In this document: positions 23,568 to 36,127 of the stretch, piece after piece
How positions within the stretch are numbered: position 1 is the stretch's first letter
How the letters are laid out: each line of letters starts with the position of its first letter
Source of the DNA: Cladorhizidae sp. MBARI D1340-BT2
Taxonomy: Eukaryota; Porifera; Demospongiae; Poecilosclerida; Cladorhizidae
Assembly: GCA_028752905.1 (NCBI GenBank)
Contig: JAQNBH010000015.1
Span: forward strand, 35,074,163 to 35,138,162
Direction of reading: 5' to 3'
Length of the DNA: 64,000 nt
Position numbers and translations under genes: made by a program
The notes under the pieces: model-generated
Databases searched by the model: none
The model's input: the letters and a program-made list of their open reading frames with translations, nothing else
What the model was told of the DNA's origin: nothing

Positions 23568-24078
23568 TCAGTATGGGTTCTTCAGTAAAGGTTCTTCAGT
23601 AAGGGTTCTTCATTAAGAGTTCTCCAGTAAGGGTTCTTCAGTAAGGCTTCTTCAGTATAAGGGTTCTTCAGTAAGGGCTTTTCAGTAAGAGTTCTTCAGT
23701 AAGGGTTCTTCAGTAAGGGCTCTTCAGTAAGGGTTCTTCAGTAAGGGCTTTTCAGTAAGAGTTCTTCAGTAAGGGTTCTTCAGTAAGGGCTCTTCAGTAA
23801 GGGTTCTTCAGTAAGGGCTCTTCAGTAAGGGTTCTTCAGTAAGGCTTCTTCAGTAAGGGCTTTTCAGTAAGAGTTCTTCAGTAAGGGTTCTTCAGTAAGG
23901 GTTCTTCAGTATAAGGGTTCTTCAGTAAGGGTTCTTCAGTAAGGGCTTTTCAGTAAGAGTTCTTCAGTAAGGGTTCTTCTGTAAGGGTTCTTCAGTAAGG
24001 GTTCTTCAGTAAGGGTTCTTCAGTAAGGCCTCTTCAGTAAGAGTTCTTCAGTAAGAGTTCTTCAGTAAGGGTTCTAGT
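23568..24078. repeat. 15-bp minisatellite, about 34 copies
   Basis: The unit is GTTCTTCAGTAAGGG with CTTTTCAGTAAGA and CTCTTCAGTAAGG variants that recur in the same order, suggesting a higher-order unit of about 75 bp. Confidence 0.94.
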
Positions 24079-24399
24079 CGGGGTTCTTCAAATGTTGGCT
24101 AACCATTCTTTATAGAGGTTGCCGAGTGTCTACTTTGTGGCTCACTAGTTACCAAATCTCCTCTCACAGATAAGGTGTGGCAGCCCACAGAGTGCGGCTT
24201 TGGGTGGGTGTGGTTACATGCATGGGTGAGCAATGTCTTCATAAGGAACTGTCACTCGGCAAGTATGGACACTGCCAGCCAACCGTCTATGGCACAGGGT
24301 GTGTGGCGAGCCCATCAAACTCTCCTCCATCGCTCAGTCCAGTTGCGGCATTCAACTTGAATCCTTGGCAATACACATGTGTGCTGTCAATGCCATGAC

Positions 24400-24680
24400 C
24401 TCCTGCCACACACGTGTCATGACCTCTTGACACACATGTGATGATCTCCTGCCACACATGTGATGATATCCTGCCACACATGTGATGATATCCTGCCACA
24501 CATGTGATGATCTCCTGCCACACATGTGATGATCTCCTGCCACACATGTGATGATCTCCTGCCACACATGTGATGATCTCCTGCCACACATGTGATGACC
24601 TCCTGCCACACATGTGATGCTCTCCTGCCACACAGGTCATGACCTCCTACCACACATGTGTCATGACCTCTTGCCGCACC
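24400..24680. repeat. 22-bp minisatellite, about 12 copies
   Basis: The unit is ATGTGATGATCTCCTGCC followed by ACAC. Outer copies change to GTCATGACCTC. Minus-strand CGRRSSHVWQ-type frames are repeat artefacts. Confidence 0.93.
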
Positions 24681-24757
24681 CGTCTCAAGAAGTGCTGAAG
24701 GAATAGAAATGCATATCGGGACATATCTATCTATCCAAGTGAAAGTCCTGCTTTTTA

Positions 24758-26448
24758 CATACATCCCTAGCCCTACATCCCTAGCCCTACATCCCTAGCC
24801 CTACATCCCTAGCCCTACATCCCTAGCCCTACATCCCTAGCCCTACATCTCTAGCCCTACATCCCTAGCCCTACATCCCTAGCCCTACATCCCTAGCCCT
24901 ACATCCCTAGCCCTACATCCCTAGCCCTACATCCCTAGCCCTACATCCCTAGCCCTACATCCCTAGCCCTACATCCCTAGCCCTACATCCCTAGCCCTAC
25001 ATCCCTAGCCCTACATCCCTAGCCCTACATCTCTAGCCCTACATCCCTAGCCCTACATCCCTAGCCCTACATCCCTAGCCCTACATCCCTAGCCCTACAT
25101 CCCTAGCCCTACATCCCTAGCCCTACATCCCTAGCCCTACATCCCTAGCCCTACATCCCTAGCCCTACATCCCTAGCCCTACATCCCTAGCCCTACATCC
25201 CTAGCCCTACATCCCTAGCCCTACATCCCTAGCCCTACATCCCTAGCCCTACATCCCTAGCCCTACATCCCTAGCCCTACATCCCTAGCCCTACATCCCT
25301 AGCCCTACATCCCTAGCCCTACATCCCTAGCCCTACATCCCTAGCCCTACATCCCTAGCCCTACATCCCTAGTCCTACATCCCTAGCCCTACATCCCTAG
25401 CCCTACATCCCTAGCCCTACATCCCTAGCCCTACATCCCTAGCCCTACATCCCTAGCCCTACATCCCTAGCCCTACATCCCTAGCCCTACATCCCTAGCC
25501 CTACATCCCTAGCCCTACATCCCTAGCCCTACATCCCTAGCCCTACATCCCTAGCCCTACATCCCTAGCCCTACATCCCTAGCCCTACATCCCTAGCCAT
25601 ACATCCCTAGCCCTACATCCCTAGCCCTACATCCCTAGCCCTACATCCCTAGCCCTACATCTAGCCCTACATCCCTAGCCCTACATCCCTAGCCCTACAT
25701 CCCTAGCCCTACATCCTTAGCCCTACATCCCTAGCCCTACATCCCTAGCCCTACATCCCTAGCCCTACATCCCTAGCCCTACATCCCTAGCCCTACATCC
25801 CTAGCCCTACAACCCTAGCCCTACATCCCTAGCCCTACATCCCTAGCCCTACATCCCTAGCCCTACATCCCTAGCCCTACATCCCTAGCCCTACATCCCT
25901 AGCCCTACATCCCTAGCCCTACATCCCTAGCCCTACATCCCTAGCCCTACATCCCTAGCCCTACATCCCTAGCCCTACATCCCTAGCCCTACATCCCTAG
26001 CCCTACATCCCTAGCCCTACATCCCTAGCCCTACATCCCTAGCCCTACATCCCTAGCCCTACATCCCTAGCCCTACATCCCTAGCCCTACATCCCTAGCC
26101 CTACATCCCTAGCCCTACATCCCTAGCCCTACATCCCTAGCCCTACATCCCTAGCCCTACATCCCTAGCCCTACATCCCTAGCCCTACATCCCTAGCCCT
26201 ACATCCCTAGCCCTACATCCCTAGCCCTACATCCCTAGCCCTACATCCCTAGCCCTACATCCCTAGCCCTACATCCCTAGCCCTACATCCCTAGCCCTAC
26301 ATCCCTAGCCCTACATCCCTAGCCCTACATCCCTAGCCCTACATCCCTAGCCCTACATCCCTAGCCCTAGCCCTACATACCTAGCCTACATCCCTAGCCC
26401 TACATCCCTAGCCCTACATCCCTAGCCCTACATCCCTAGCCCTACAGC
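24758..26448. repeat. 14-bp telomere-like minisatellite, about 120 copies
   Basis: Almost perfect CCCTAGCCCTACAT units; on the other strand ATGTAGGGCTAGGG. Rare variants are CATCTCTAG, CCATACAT, CATCCTTAG and a few shortened units near 25660 and 26370. Each unit carries two TAGGG-type blocks, so it resembles two degenerate telomeric hexamers, but it is an interstitial array with unique DNA on both sides. Confidence 0.97.
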
Positions 26449-26639
26449 CCTGGCTCTGCCCTAACCCACACTTGGAGGGCTTGGAGGGAGGGAGGAGAAA
26501 CCCCTCCCACTACAATAATGCAAACCCTATCATATATACACATTTAGAGTAAAGCTGTCAAGAATAGAGCAATCTGATTGGTCAGTAGGAGTTTTTCTAA
26601 TTCACTTTGTGCTGTACTGGGAAGACACTACTTAGTAGC

Positions 26640-26785
26640 CACCTTACTGGCCACTTAGTATCTAACCCTCTGGCACTTAGTATCTAACCCTCTGGCACTT
26701 AGTATCTACTCCTCTGGCACTTAGTATCTAACCCTCTGGCACTTAGTATTTAACCCTCTGGCACTTAGTATCTAACTCTCTGGCT
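26640..26785. repeat. 22-bp minisatellite, about 6 copies
   Basis: CTTAGTATCTAACCCTCTGG plus CA, with small variants (TACTCC, TATTTAACC). Confidence 0.9.
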
Positions 26786-27327
26786 AGGGCCTCTCCTCTG
26801 AGGCTATGAGTGCAGCTGTACTTTAGCTGAGTTTTTAAATGTGTTCTAGTGGTAGTTATGTTAGGATGGTTTCTTCTTTAGTGAATAAATTACTAGCTGG
26901 TTTCTGGACTGAGAATGATGAATTTGATAGTGTACTAGTTTATTCTTCTAGTGACACTAGCTGGTTGCTGGGTAATGAAGTGACTGCTAGAGAAGAACTT
27001 GCTCAGGAGCTAACTAAAGAAGCAGGCATGGCAATGGTTGAGTGCATATTGTAAATATATTTGCTGAAGGCATCTATTCCTACGTACCCCCCCCCCCCCC
27101 CCCCCCCACCCCTCAATCATGTCTGCAACATTGCACTTCAATACTGACCCTCAATCTGTCCTGGTTGGCTATTGTGACTGTTTCAAAGCTTTTGGGGGAT
27201 GGCCTGGCCTGGCCGGGGTGTGTGCCTAATAGGGTCCAAGACTAGATCCAAAACCTTCTTGGGGTCAAGAATTTGTGCGACCACACGCACACACACGCAC
27301 AGACAGACAGACACACTTTCATTAGGC

Positions 27328-27363
<36 letters not shown>

Positions 27364-28285
27364 TGTGCATTGGAGGTATTGTAGAACTGAGTTTGGCTTA
27401 CTCTCCAATGAGCTGTTGGATGGGTTTGTCATCACATTCTAAACCAACCATGAATATTATTATAAGACCTCACTTACGGTTGTCATTTGATCTCATTAGA
27501 AATAACTCGAGCTTACAATTGTCTTGAAATAGTTCGTGTGTATTGTATAATTTTTTCAAAGCATGTTATGTATAGCAAACTCATCCTGAGTCAAGGACTT
27601 GAAAATTCCAAGTCCCTCTTTGTAACCCTAGATCATAATTGCCACACACACCGTGGTGAGGTTTGCAAGCAAACTCGTGCATGATTGACATATCTCTTTT
27701 CATCATATTGTTCATCTGCAGGTGGTCGGGTTTGCAGATTGGGCAGGAGGTGGGTGGTCAACCCGAGTGGCGGCCTGGAATCTAAAGGTGAGAGAGACTG
27801 AGGGTTTGGAATGTTTTCAGGAGCCTGCTAGTCAAAGGTTGATTGATAAAACCCGTAAAACCTGTGCTGCGACTTTCCTTCTCACCTGCTCAAGTTTCCT
27901 TGCTCCTATTCAACCTGACTGACTCAGTTGCGGCCGAGTGACTCCTCATGTCCACCATTATGACAACTTTACCTCCTGTGTGATTTGTGCCTTGTGAGTG
28001 GGTGTGGTTCTATGCAGTGGTGAGAATGTCAATAGAATCCAAAATGTGATAAATATTTTCGGATGTGAAGTCGACACATTTGATAGGTGGGCGTGGCACA
28101 TTTCGGCTTTTTGGAGCATGTGCTTGTTAAATGTGTAGCTTTGAATTGGATTTGGTGAGATGATGTGCAGACATGTATAGTGGCACTTATGTCGTTGTCG
28201 AGCTAAGAGAGACGCAGCTCTATATGGTTACTATGTAGGATGGAGGAAGCATATTTCCACCATGCACATACGCCTAGTAACACTC
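26786..28285. other. mostly unique DNA with C and GT runs
   Basis: A C run occurs at about 27087-27106 and ACACGCAC/GT runs at about 27283-27361. Short frames (for example 26839-27054) show no recognisable domain and no supported splice sites. Confidence 0.4.
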
Positions 28286-28315
28286 GCGAGTACAGAGAGA
28301 ATTAGCTGCAGAGAA

Positions 28316-28676
28316 TGTAGAGGAGAGATACTGGGCATATTGTCGATGGAGGAGACATACTGAGGCATATTGTCAGTGGGGGAGAGATACTGGGCATATT
28401 GTCAGTAGAGGGGAGATACTGGGCATATTGTCAGTAGAGGGGAGATACTGGGCATATTGTCAGTGAGGAGAGATACTGGGCATATTGTCAGTGGAGGAGA
28501 CATACTGGGCATATTGTCAGTGAAGGAGAGATACTGGGCATATTGTCAGTAGAGGGGAGATACTGGGCATATTGTCAGTAGAGGGGAGATACTGGGCATA
28601 TTGTCAGTGAGGAGAGATACTGGGCATATTGTCAGTGAAGGAGACATACTGGGCATATTGTCAGTGGGTGAGAGAT
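28316..28676. repeat. about 30-bp minisatellite inside the segmental duplication, about 12 copies
   Basis: The unit is GAGATACTGGGCATATTGTC plus AGTAGAGGG or AGTGGAGGA. The sister copy at 39.3 kb has only two to three such units. Confidence 0.93.
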
Positions 28677-29071
28677 GTGCTAGAGTAGAGTAATGGAGAG
28701 CACACTCAACACAGTACCAAGAGCACAGACAATCTCTTGAACTAGATGTCTGAAGTTCTTGTCAGCTTCTGCATTGGCTCTCCCAGACAAGAGACTGGCT
28801 GCCAACAGACACTGGCTGATGACCTCACTCTAGTATACAATTCCTGTCTCCAGTAAGCTTCTCCCTATAGTGCTGCTAGAAAACCTCATTTCTTAGCCAT
28901 ACTACAGGCAGATTTCCATATTAGAACATGCCAGCCATTAAGTGGTGAGGTCATTAGGCTGTGCCACTTTGCACTAGTTGTAAATCTGTAAGGAACACAT
29001 GAATATTCAACTCCCAGCAACTTTCCCCTCGTTGTCTCAATTCCATTACATCATCATGATGTCATCAACAA

Positions 29072-29161
29072 TTACGGAGAGGGGGTTGAGGTTTGAGGTA
29101 GGGACAGTGCGATGGCAAGAGCTAACACTGCAAGGGCTATGCAGATGAAGACAAGGAGCAT
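29072..29161 (-). CDS. possible C-terminal exon with a hydrophobic segment (copy 1)
   Basis: From an ATG at 29161 the minus strand reads 29 residues to TAA at 29072-29074: a hydrophobic run (MLLVFICIALAVLALAIALS) then a Pro/Ser/Thr-rich tail. The frame extends upstream through RHCVVRSCPLPRP. The duplicate at 39.8 kb keeps the hydrophobic run with one substitution (A to T) but has a different tail. It could be a membrane anchor of an unknown protein, or chance. No known family is recognised. Confidence 0.2.
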   Translation of the reverse strand: MLLVFICIALAVLALAIALSLPQTSTPSP

Positions 29162-29180
29162 GGGGCGTGGCAAGGGGCAG

Positions 29181-31779
29181 CTTCTGACCACACAATGCCT
29201 TATCTTGCCGCCATTTCTCTTATGTGGTAAAATGGAAACCACACACGGCTACTAGCTAGAACTCCAGGTAGCCTGTCCCTATCCTGTGTGTGTGGGGTGT
29301 GTGTGTGGGGGGGGGGGGGGGGGGAGGGGGGGGATGTATGTAGTATAGACAGCTAATGATATACAGAGGGAGAGGGAGAGAGCTTTCATTGTTTAGACCA
29401 TGTGGTGTGAAGTGAGTGCCAGGTTGTGAGGCTGTCTAATGAATTTGTTGAGCTTGCTCTCTGGTGGGTAATAAGTGACTTCTCCACTCCACCCGTCTTG
29501 AAGCTTGAAAAGTGACTATCCTTGCATGAACTCGCTGGTTTTGAAACCGACGTCATCAGACAGTGTGTCTTCGATCTCACCATTTGCAAGGCTTTCTATC
29601 TGAAATCATTCTTTCTTAGGGCAAGTATGGATGGATTTCCCCAGGGTCACTAATTTGGTTTTGTAAATCTGTTTCATTAGAGCCTGGGCTTTGTACTGGC
29701 TCCATGTTGATTACAGAGTCATTAGTGAGAGCTCCATGATACAATTAATTAGTGAGCCATGGTGATGCTACAATTACAGTCATTAGTGAGAGCTCCATGG
29801 TGAACAATTACTTGAGTCATTAGTGAAAGCTCCATAGTGATGCTGCTAAGGATACTTGAGTCCATTAGTTACAGCTCTATGGTGATGCATGAGTGATTAG
29901 TGAGAATCAGGAAGACTATTTGCAATTCTGATATTCTGGAGAGGACTTCTCTCTGTGGGCTATATTATTCATGCTCAAACATGTCCTCAGATTAGAGCGG
30001 GGATAAGCAGCCTGTGTCCTCAGTCAGACCACACCCATGTTCTAGAAGTTGCATGAACTTTCTGGAGGGGCAGCACTCTTTGAGATGCTCTGCATCATTG
30101 TAGCATCGTGGACGTCAAGTGCATCAAGATCACCTGACCACGATCATGTGATAATAGTTTTTTGTTGTGATAGTCATCTACTAGAAATTCCCCCAGGCCA
30201 GCTTGCCCCTCACAAAGGTGGCATCACTGACCACGCCCTTGTTGCAGTGTGAGGTTTGGCTGTCCCTCGGGTGATGGTTGCTTCTGCACTGGCTTATTTT
30301 TCTAGTTTGGAGGGGTGTGGTGGAGGGTGCAGTCGTCTTCTGAGCCTTGCCAAGTTTGGAGGGGTGTAGTCATCTTCTGAGCCATCTGTCTTCACAGAAA
30401 TGCAGTTACTATCAAAGACTTGATGAAGACTTCACAGGCTGCCCCTCGGTTGATGTCTCTCTCAGCCATTGTGCTCGCAGACACATACTCAAGATGGGAG
30501 TACCATTATGGTTGCAGGACTGGAGTGTCATAAAACCAGACTATTGTTTCATTATGAGCATGTGCATTGCAATTATCAATGGGTGCGCTCGGTATAATTG
30601 AGGGTGTGGTCTGTTTAAGGATGTAGATGTAGACACATCTTTATTCAGACAAAGGAATGGAGCTATTCATCCTCTAGCACTATGTGTATGTGTGTGTGGG
30701 GGGGGGGGGGGGGTTTGTATGTGTGAGGGTATGTGTGCTAAAATCTAATTTTTAGTATGACACACACACACACTCTTACACACAGACACACATGCGTGCA
30801 CATACACACTCGCACACAACACTCACACACACTCACACATGCCCACACACACACACACTCTTACACACAGACACACATGCGTGTACATATACACAAACAC
30901 ACTCACACACACACACACACACTCACACACTATGGCAGCCTTTTTATGTCGCTGCTGTCACTGTTCCTAGTCGGTGCTCACTATCTGGAATTAGGCTGTT
31001 GGTAACCTGTCCAAGTGCTTCACTACTTCTCTTCACGTCCTATCCCTAATGAAGCTGATGTATTGCTCTCCTCCCTCCTCCCCGATGACATGGCTGCTCC
31101 TACCTGGCGCCACTGACTTCCGTCTCGTGAACTCGTTTTCCCCCTTCTTCATAATTGAGAAGAAGCCAAACCAGTTACTAAGCATGCTCTATATTAGTTT
31201 AATCAACATTAGTGCTAATTGCCTGCAGTTGTAGTCTGAAATCTTGGTCATTAGAGCCTATGGAAATTTTCTCTTTTAGTGAATACGGTCTGGTCTGGCG
31301 GCAAGCCAACCAGATAGCTTATACTGGTCTTTTGCCAGAACAGAAAACCATTCAGTCCCTAAAGGAATGCCAGTTACCAACACAACATGTATAATCTCTC
31401 AAAAGGGAGCGGCGAAGAAAAGAGCTGAGTGGCTGAGTGCGGTGATGCCAGCTGCTCTCTCTCTCCTTGCCATTAAACCCTCTTACATTCTCTGTCACCT
31501 ACACTGAAGCATGGCCTTTCTTCTCACAATTGGGTTAAACCTAATTAGGTTGTGGTTTGGGGGGTTAGTTTGTTGACACATTGTCAAGCCACATAAAAGA
31601 ATTCTGTGAGGTTTCTGGTCACCCGGCCACCCACAGCCAGGCAGTGTTGTGGGCAAAAGATCTGACCTTTTTGGGCAGCTCTTGTAACTTTTATCCTAGT
31701 GTTCAGGATCTTGCCTTTCTTTTTAAAGACCTTTCTGTACCTGCAGGACTATGACGCTTTCTTCTGCTGCCCTTTTTAA
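29181..31779. other. unique DNA with low-complexity tracts, no gene recognised
   Basis: Contains a GT/G run at about 29284-29332, a loose repeat of CATTAGTGAGAGCTCCAT at about 29715-29900, a G run at about 30698-30712 and ACACAC tracts at about 30760-30930. No exon with a known domain is seen. Confidence 0.4.
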
Positions 31780-32077
31780 CACAGGACTTGCTATTTTTAT
31801 CACAGGACTTGCTATTTTTAACACAGGACTTAACATTTTTAACACAGAACTTAACATTTTTAACACAGGACTTATTATTTTTAATACAGGACTTAAGTTT
31901 TGAATATGTCATATTTTTACCCAGGCTAGAGCCCAAAGCCTGGATTCTAACAACACCACTGACTTGTTCCTCTGTGAGACGAGAATGTTTCCTCCATGAA
32001 ATGAAACTTCCTCCATGAGCGGAGGCTGAGGAAGACAGCACATTGGAACAGATCATGTTGCTAATTAGTATATCCAC
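31703..32077 (-). CDS. doubtful open frame with KSCVKN-type repeats
   Basis: A 124-codon minus-strand frame. The N-terminal half is non-repetitive (residues 1-57); residues 60-103 are heptads such as KNVKSCV, encoded by a 21-bp repeat; the tail is basic (GSRRKRHSPAGTERS). The open length owes much to the repeat. It may be a real exon with a basic, nuclear-type tail, but no family is recognised. Confidence 0.2.
   Translation of the reverse strand: MDILISNMICSNVLSSSASAHGGSFISWRKHSRLTEEQVSGVVRIQALGSSLGKNMTYSKLKSCIKNNKSCVKNVKFCVKNVKSCVKNSKSCDKNSKSCVKKGSRRKRHSPAGTERSLKRKARS
31775..31895. repeat. 21-bp minisatellite, 5-6 copies
   Basis: Period of AACACAGGACTTGCTATTTT plus T, with CTTAACATT variants. 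Confidence 0.9.
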
Positions 32078-32192
32078 ACGCTCTTTAGAGGAGCTTCATG
32101 GTGGAGAAGGAAGTGCACTTGAGCAGCAGCAATGCTCTCCTCGTGGACCAGCTAATGAAGAGGTAGCAATTATACAGCCAACTAGAACATAA

Positions 32193-32425
<233 letters not shown>

Positions 32426-32974
32426 TTGTTGTATGTCAGCTGTGAATAGTTAAGCCGCAGAGACAGCTATTTCTGTAGGTACATGCCTAGCCTCTGTCTG
32501 GGCATCCGATATATATAGTGTTGTTAGGAATAAGGGAGTGTCCATGCAAGTGTTGTTAGGAATAAGGGAGTGTCCATGCTAATGAGAGATCATGGTGTTG
32601 TTGGACGTGTAAGAGCCCTAACAACCACACCCTCTGAATGCATGTCTGATGGACGAGTATGAGCTTTGCTGTGTCTAACCCCAGCCACACCCACTCTCTG
32701 ATGTGGCCCTCGCGTGGAACAGTACCCAGAACCTTACGCCCACTTTGCATTGTGTTCATTAGGGTCTCTTGTGGGATGTTGTGGGATGTTGTCTCTCAAC
32801 TCTTAAACTCAGCCAACTGTGGCCATTCCGGCTACAGTGCTTGCTAGATAGGTGGTAGATGATAGATAGATGGGGAGAAATTGGAAGAGCCAGCTTGCTA
32901 GGTGTTTATCCTAAGAGGAGGCCATGTTTAAACATGCTAAAGCGACCTCATGATACTGGAGGTTGTCACATGTG

Positions 32975-33150
32975 TTGTTGTTGTGTTGTGTGTTGTTGTG
33001 TTGTGTGTTGTTGTGTTGTTGTGTTGTGTGTGTGTTGGTGTGTTGTGTTGTTGTGATGTTGTGTTGTGTTGTGTAGTGTGTTGTTGTGTTGTGTGTTGTT
33101 GTGTTGTGTGTTGTGTTGTGTGCTGTTGTTGTTGTTGTTGTTGTTGGGGG
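32975..33150. repeat. GTTGT-type microsatellite
   Basis: GTTGTTGTGTTGTGT blocks ending in (GTT)n and a G run at about 33147-33161. Confidence 0.96.
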
Positions 33151-33298
33151 TGGGGGGGGGGGAATAGTTAACTGCAGAGTGATCTCGTTCAAAGGTCCTC
33201 AGGCAAAGCTGCAAGACGATGAAGAAGCTGCAAGTTCCAATACAAAATTCACAGTCTTCCTGCAGGGTCAGGGTTCAGCAAGCAAGCAGTGTATATCC

Positions 33299-33470
33299 TG
33301 TCCGAGCCCTCCCTCCTGGACCATCTGAGTGGCCACAATGGCTTTGCTGCTGGTGAGACCACTCGGCTTGTCCGAGCCCTCCCTCCTGGACCATCTGAGT
33401 GGCCACAATGGCTGAGCTGCTGGTGAGACCACTCGGCTTGTCCAAGCCCTCCCCACCGTCATGGCCGAGC
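33299..33470. repeat. 70-bp tandem repeat, about 2.5 copies
   Basis: TGTCCGAGCCCTCCCTCC starts at 33299 and 33369, and a diverged TGTCCAAGCCCTCCC starts at 33439, an exact 70-bp period. Confidence 0.9.
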
Positions 33471-33528
33471 TGATGACAGATCAGTGTAGTTGACAAACTA
33501 CTAACGAGGTTTATAGTAGAGTAGGCAA

Positions 33529-33583
33529 GGTTGCCTTTGTCAACTGAGGTCCCAGGGCAGAACCTCAGTTGACAAAGGCAACC
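33529..33583. other. perfect 22-bp inverted repeat (hairpin), 11-base loop
   Basis: The left arm 33529-33550 (GGTTGCCTTTGTCAACTGAG plus GT) is exactly complementary to 33562-33583. The loop is CCCAGGGCAGA. Nothing nearby identifies it as a terminator, miRNA precursor or transposon. Confidence 0.85.
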
Positions 33584-35502
33584 ATGGCCACTAATTACAG
33601 CTGTGCCCAACTGCTCATAGCACACACAGTGTGTGCATGCATGCGTGTTCAGTGTAACTGCATGTATACAATGTTACCTGGACTTTAAATGACATCTGTT
33701 AAGTCTTCAGTGTAACTACGTGTATATTGTTAACTTGTTGTTAATTTGATGTGACATCTAAAAGATCAAGACATGCCCACTTCTGAATTTAAGCTTTTAT
33801 TCCAGCAACCTTCAGTCAACCTTCCAGCAACTCATTGCTCCTTCAGTCAACATTTCAGCAACTCTTTGCTCCTTGGGTTGCAGAAGAAACCCAAAACTGA
33901 TGATCTTCGGAACAATTTTCATGAAGTCGGCCAGAAAATCGCCTTCTAGTTTGAATAAGACGAACCTTTGATGAGTCCTGCAGCCTCTTCCCACTCGCTC
34001 TCCTTTTGCACTGGGTAATAATTATTTCTACCAGTGTGTGGCCACACCCCTCTGACCAATGTTGGTTAAATAATTACTAGAGGGGTGATGGTGACATCAT
34101 CAACAGTTCTCTCTTTTTCCAGCTCTAAGAGAATGAGTAACTGAGGTTTCAAGTGTGCTCAGGCCTTCCTTCAGGTTGGGAGTGGCACGACACATGAGGT
34201 GATGTGCTTGAGTAGCCTAGCCAGCATGTGTCAAAAGAAGGTCACATGAGGTGAACATGACCAATGGCCTGCCTGGGGATCAGTGCTTCAACAGGGACGT
34301 CGGGCTGGGGCATCAAAGACCAGTCCATTGGGCAGCTCTGGATGGATTGCAGAGAAGTGTCTGGAAACACTTGACATGATTCTGCGTGCATTAGGAATGT
34401 TGCTGGCACTCTAGTCTCCTGCTTGCGGAATCGTAAAGAAGCCCTGGGTATGTATCGAGCACACACACTGCACCAAGCCAGTGAGGGCAGGTAGGAAAGA
34501 GGCCAGCTCCCCGGCTACAGTGTGGAGGTGCTTCCTGGGACTGCTGGAGTTTGGGGGAGCTTGCACGTGAGTGAAGGAGGTTATGAGGATTGTCCTCTAG
34601 GGTGACCTAACTCCTCCCACAGTCCAGTGCATCCAGTGTTGGTGCAGAACCACTAGGAAGCCCAGGCTGCCTGCCTGCTGGGCAGAAATTCTAGGCTCGC
34701 TACAATTAACATTCCAACTTGAGATCATGCGACAATTCACAGCTCAGTGGCACCACCGAAATTTCCTAATTACTACTCAGAACACTGTCAAGTGTCCCCA
34801 GATCATTACCCAGGAGGGTAGCCATTCGGAAAAGGGTCTGGTTTACGGGACAGGGCTGGAGTTCCTTGGTTGCTAGGCCTGAACTATCCAAGCTGTGTGT
34901 GACCACGCCCATTAACATCTACCTGATTCGGTGCGGTGTTTCTTTCAGTGATCAGACAAGTCTTGGATCATGTGATCTCCTCTCTTGGCACGTGCTAACT
35001 AGTTTACTTAGCAATGTCATCCTGAAGAAGGCAAGTTTGTTGGAACATCAACTCGAGAATTTTTTTTTAAGCTGTTAATTTAACTTGTTAATTAGCATAA
35101 ATAGAACTACATTAAACTTAATTATTCATATTAGGCCGCACTGAATTGGTCTCTATTTATATAGCAACTTAAGCCAACCACGCACAGCGTCTTCTTATCC
35201 TCCAACTGTGTCCTAAAATCAATTAAAAAAATCAATTTTTAGTGCAGATCATCTCCGTCAGCTGGGGCTATTTATAATAGCTGATGGTTGGCAGAGTGCT
35301 GTGGAAGAACTCCAGCCTCTCTAAGACGTCAGCTGCGAAGTCCCGTAGTGCATTATGCACTTGTGCACACATTGCCCCACCTAGAGAAGGTCTTTAATGA
35401 TAAGAGGATTCAAAGATCACACAAATGTTGTCAGATTACCGCACTTGAATATGGCAGAGTCATGACATTCCACGACTAATTGGCTCGTTGTATATACTCT
35501 AG
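33584..35502. other. unique DNA, no gene recognised
   Basis: No recognised domain in any short frame and no substantial repeat, apart from a paired AGTGTAACT phrase (33650, 33710) and CCTTCAGTCAAC (33810, 33841). Confidence 0.4.
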
Positions 35503-35507
35503 CCCAC

Positions 35508-35538
<31 letters not shown>

Positions 35539-35755
35539 CATACATGCATGCACACATACACATGCATGCACACACATGCTCACACACATGCTTGCACACA
35601 CACACACATACATGCATGCACACACACATGCATGCACACATACATGCATGCACACACACATGCTTGCACACACATACACATGCATGCACACACATGCTCA
35701 CATACATGCATGCACACACACATGCATGCACACACACATGCACACACACCCTTGG
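35503..35755. repeat. ACACATGC-type alternating purine-pyrimidine repeat
   Basis: Blocks of CACACATACATGCATGCA. The His/Thr and Cys/Val frames on both strands are artefacts. Confidence 0.96.
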
Positions 35756-36127
35756 ACTAATATCTCGAGCTCTTCTTTCTCAGACTTGGGAAGCTACACT
35801 GAGTGAGATATGAATTTTTTTTCCAATCTCGATACCTTCCAATCATAATTCGTGGTCATTTGAGGTTATTAGGTTCAAAGCATCTCAAGACGGCAAGAAG
35901 CAGACACCAGCCGTGTACAGCAAGCAGACACAGAATCTTTCAGGAAGCTTCAAACATCCTGTCTAAAGCTTGTGCTGCTTGTCGTGCAAATATGCACCTG
36001 GCAAAAATAGAGTTTCAAGGTCTATTACTGAAGTAGGTGTGTCATGGTGGTTTAGTAGTGCCATGGACAGTATCCATGGATCAGTATGGATATCCAGAAT
36101 TCAAACTCATTTACCAGCATAATCCTA

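Larger units (their letters stand above)
28286..29180. repeat. segmental duplication, copy 1 (long form)
   Basis: Aligns with 39281-39817 through shared blocks such as CGAGTACAGAGAGAATTAGC, TATACAATTCCTGTCTCCAG, TTAAGTGGTGAGGTCATTAG and GGGCTATGCAGATGAAGACA. This copy is longer mainly because its GGAGAGATACTGGGCATATT segment has expanded into a minisatellite. Confidence 0.88.

Noticed and set aside
24758..26448. True chromosome end (telomere)
   Set aside because: Unique DNA and further arrays lie on both sides, and the unit is a 14-mer, not a simple hexamer; it is an interstitial telomere-like array at most.
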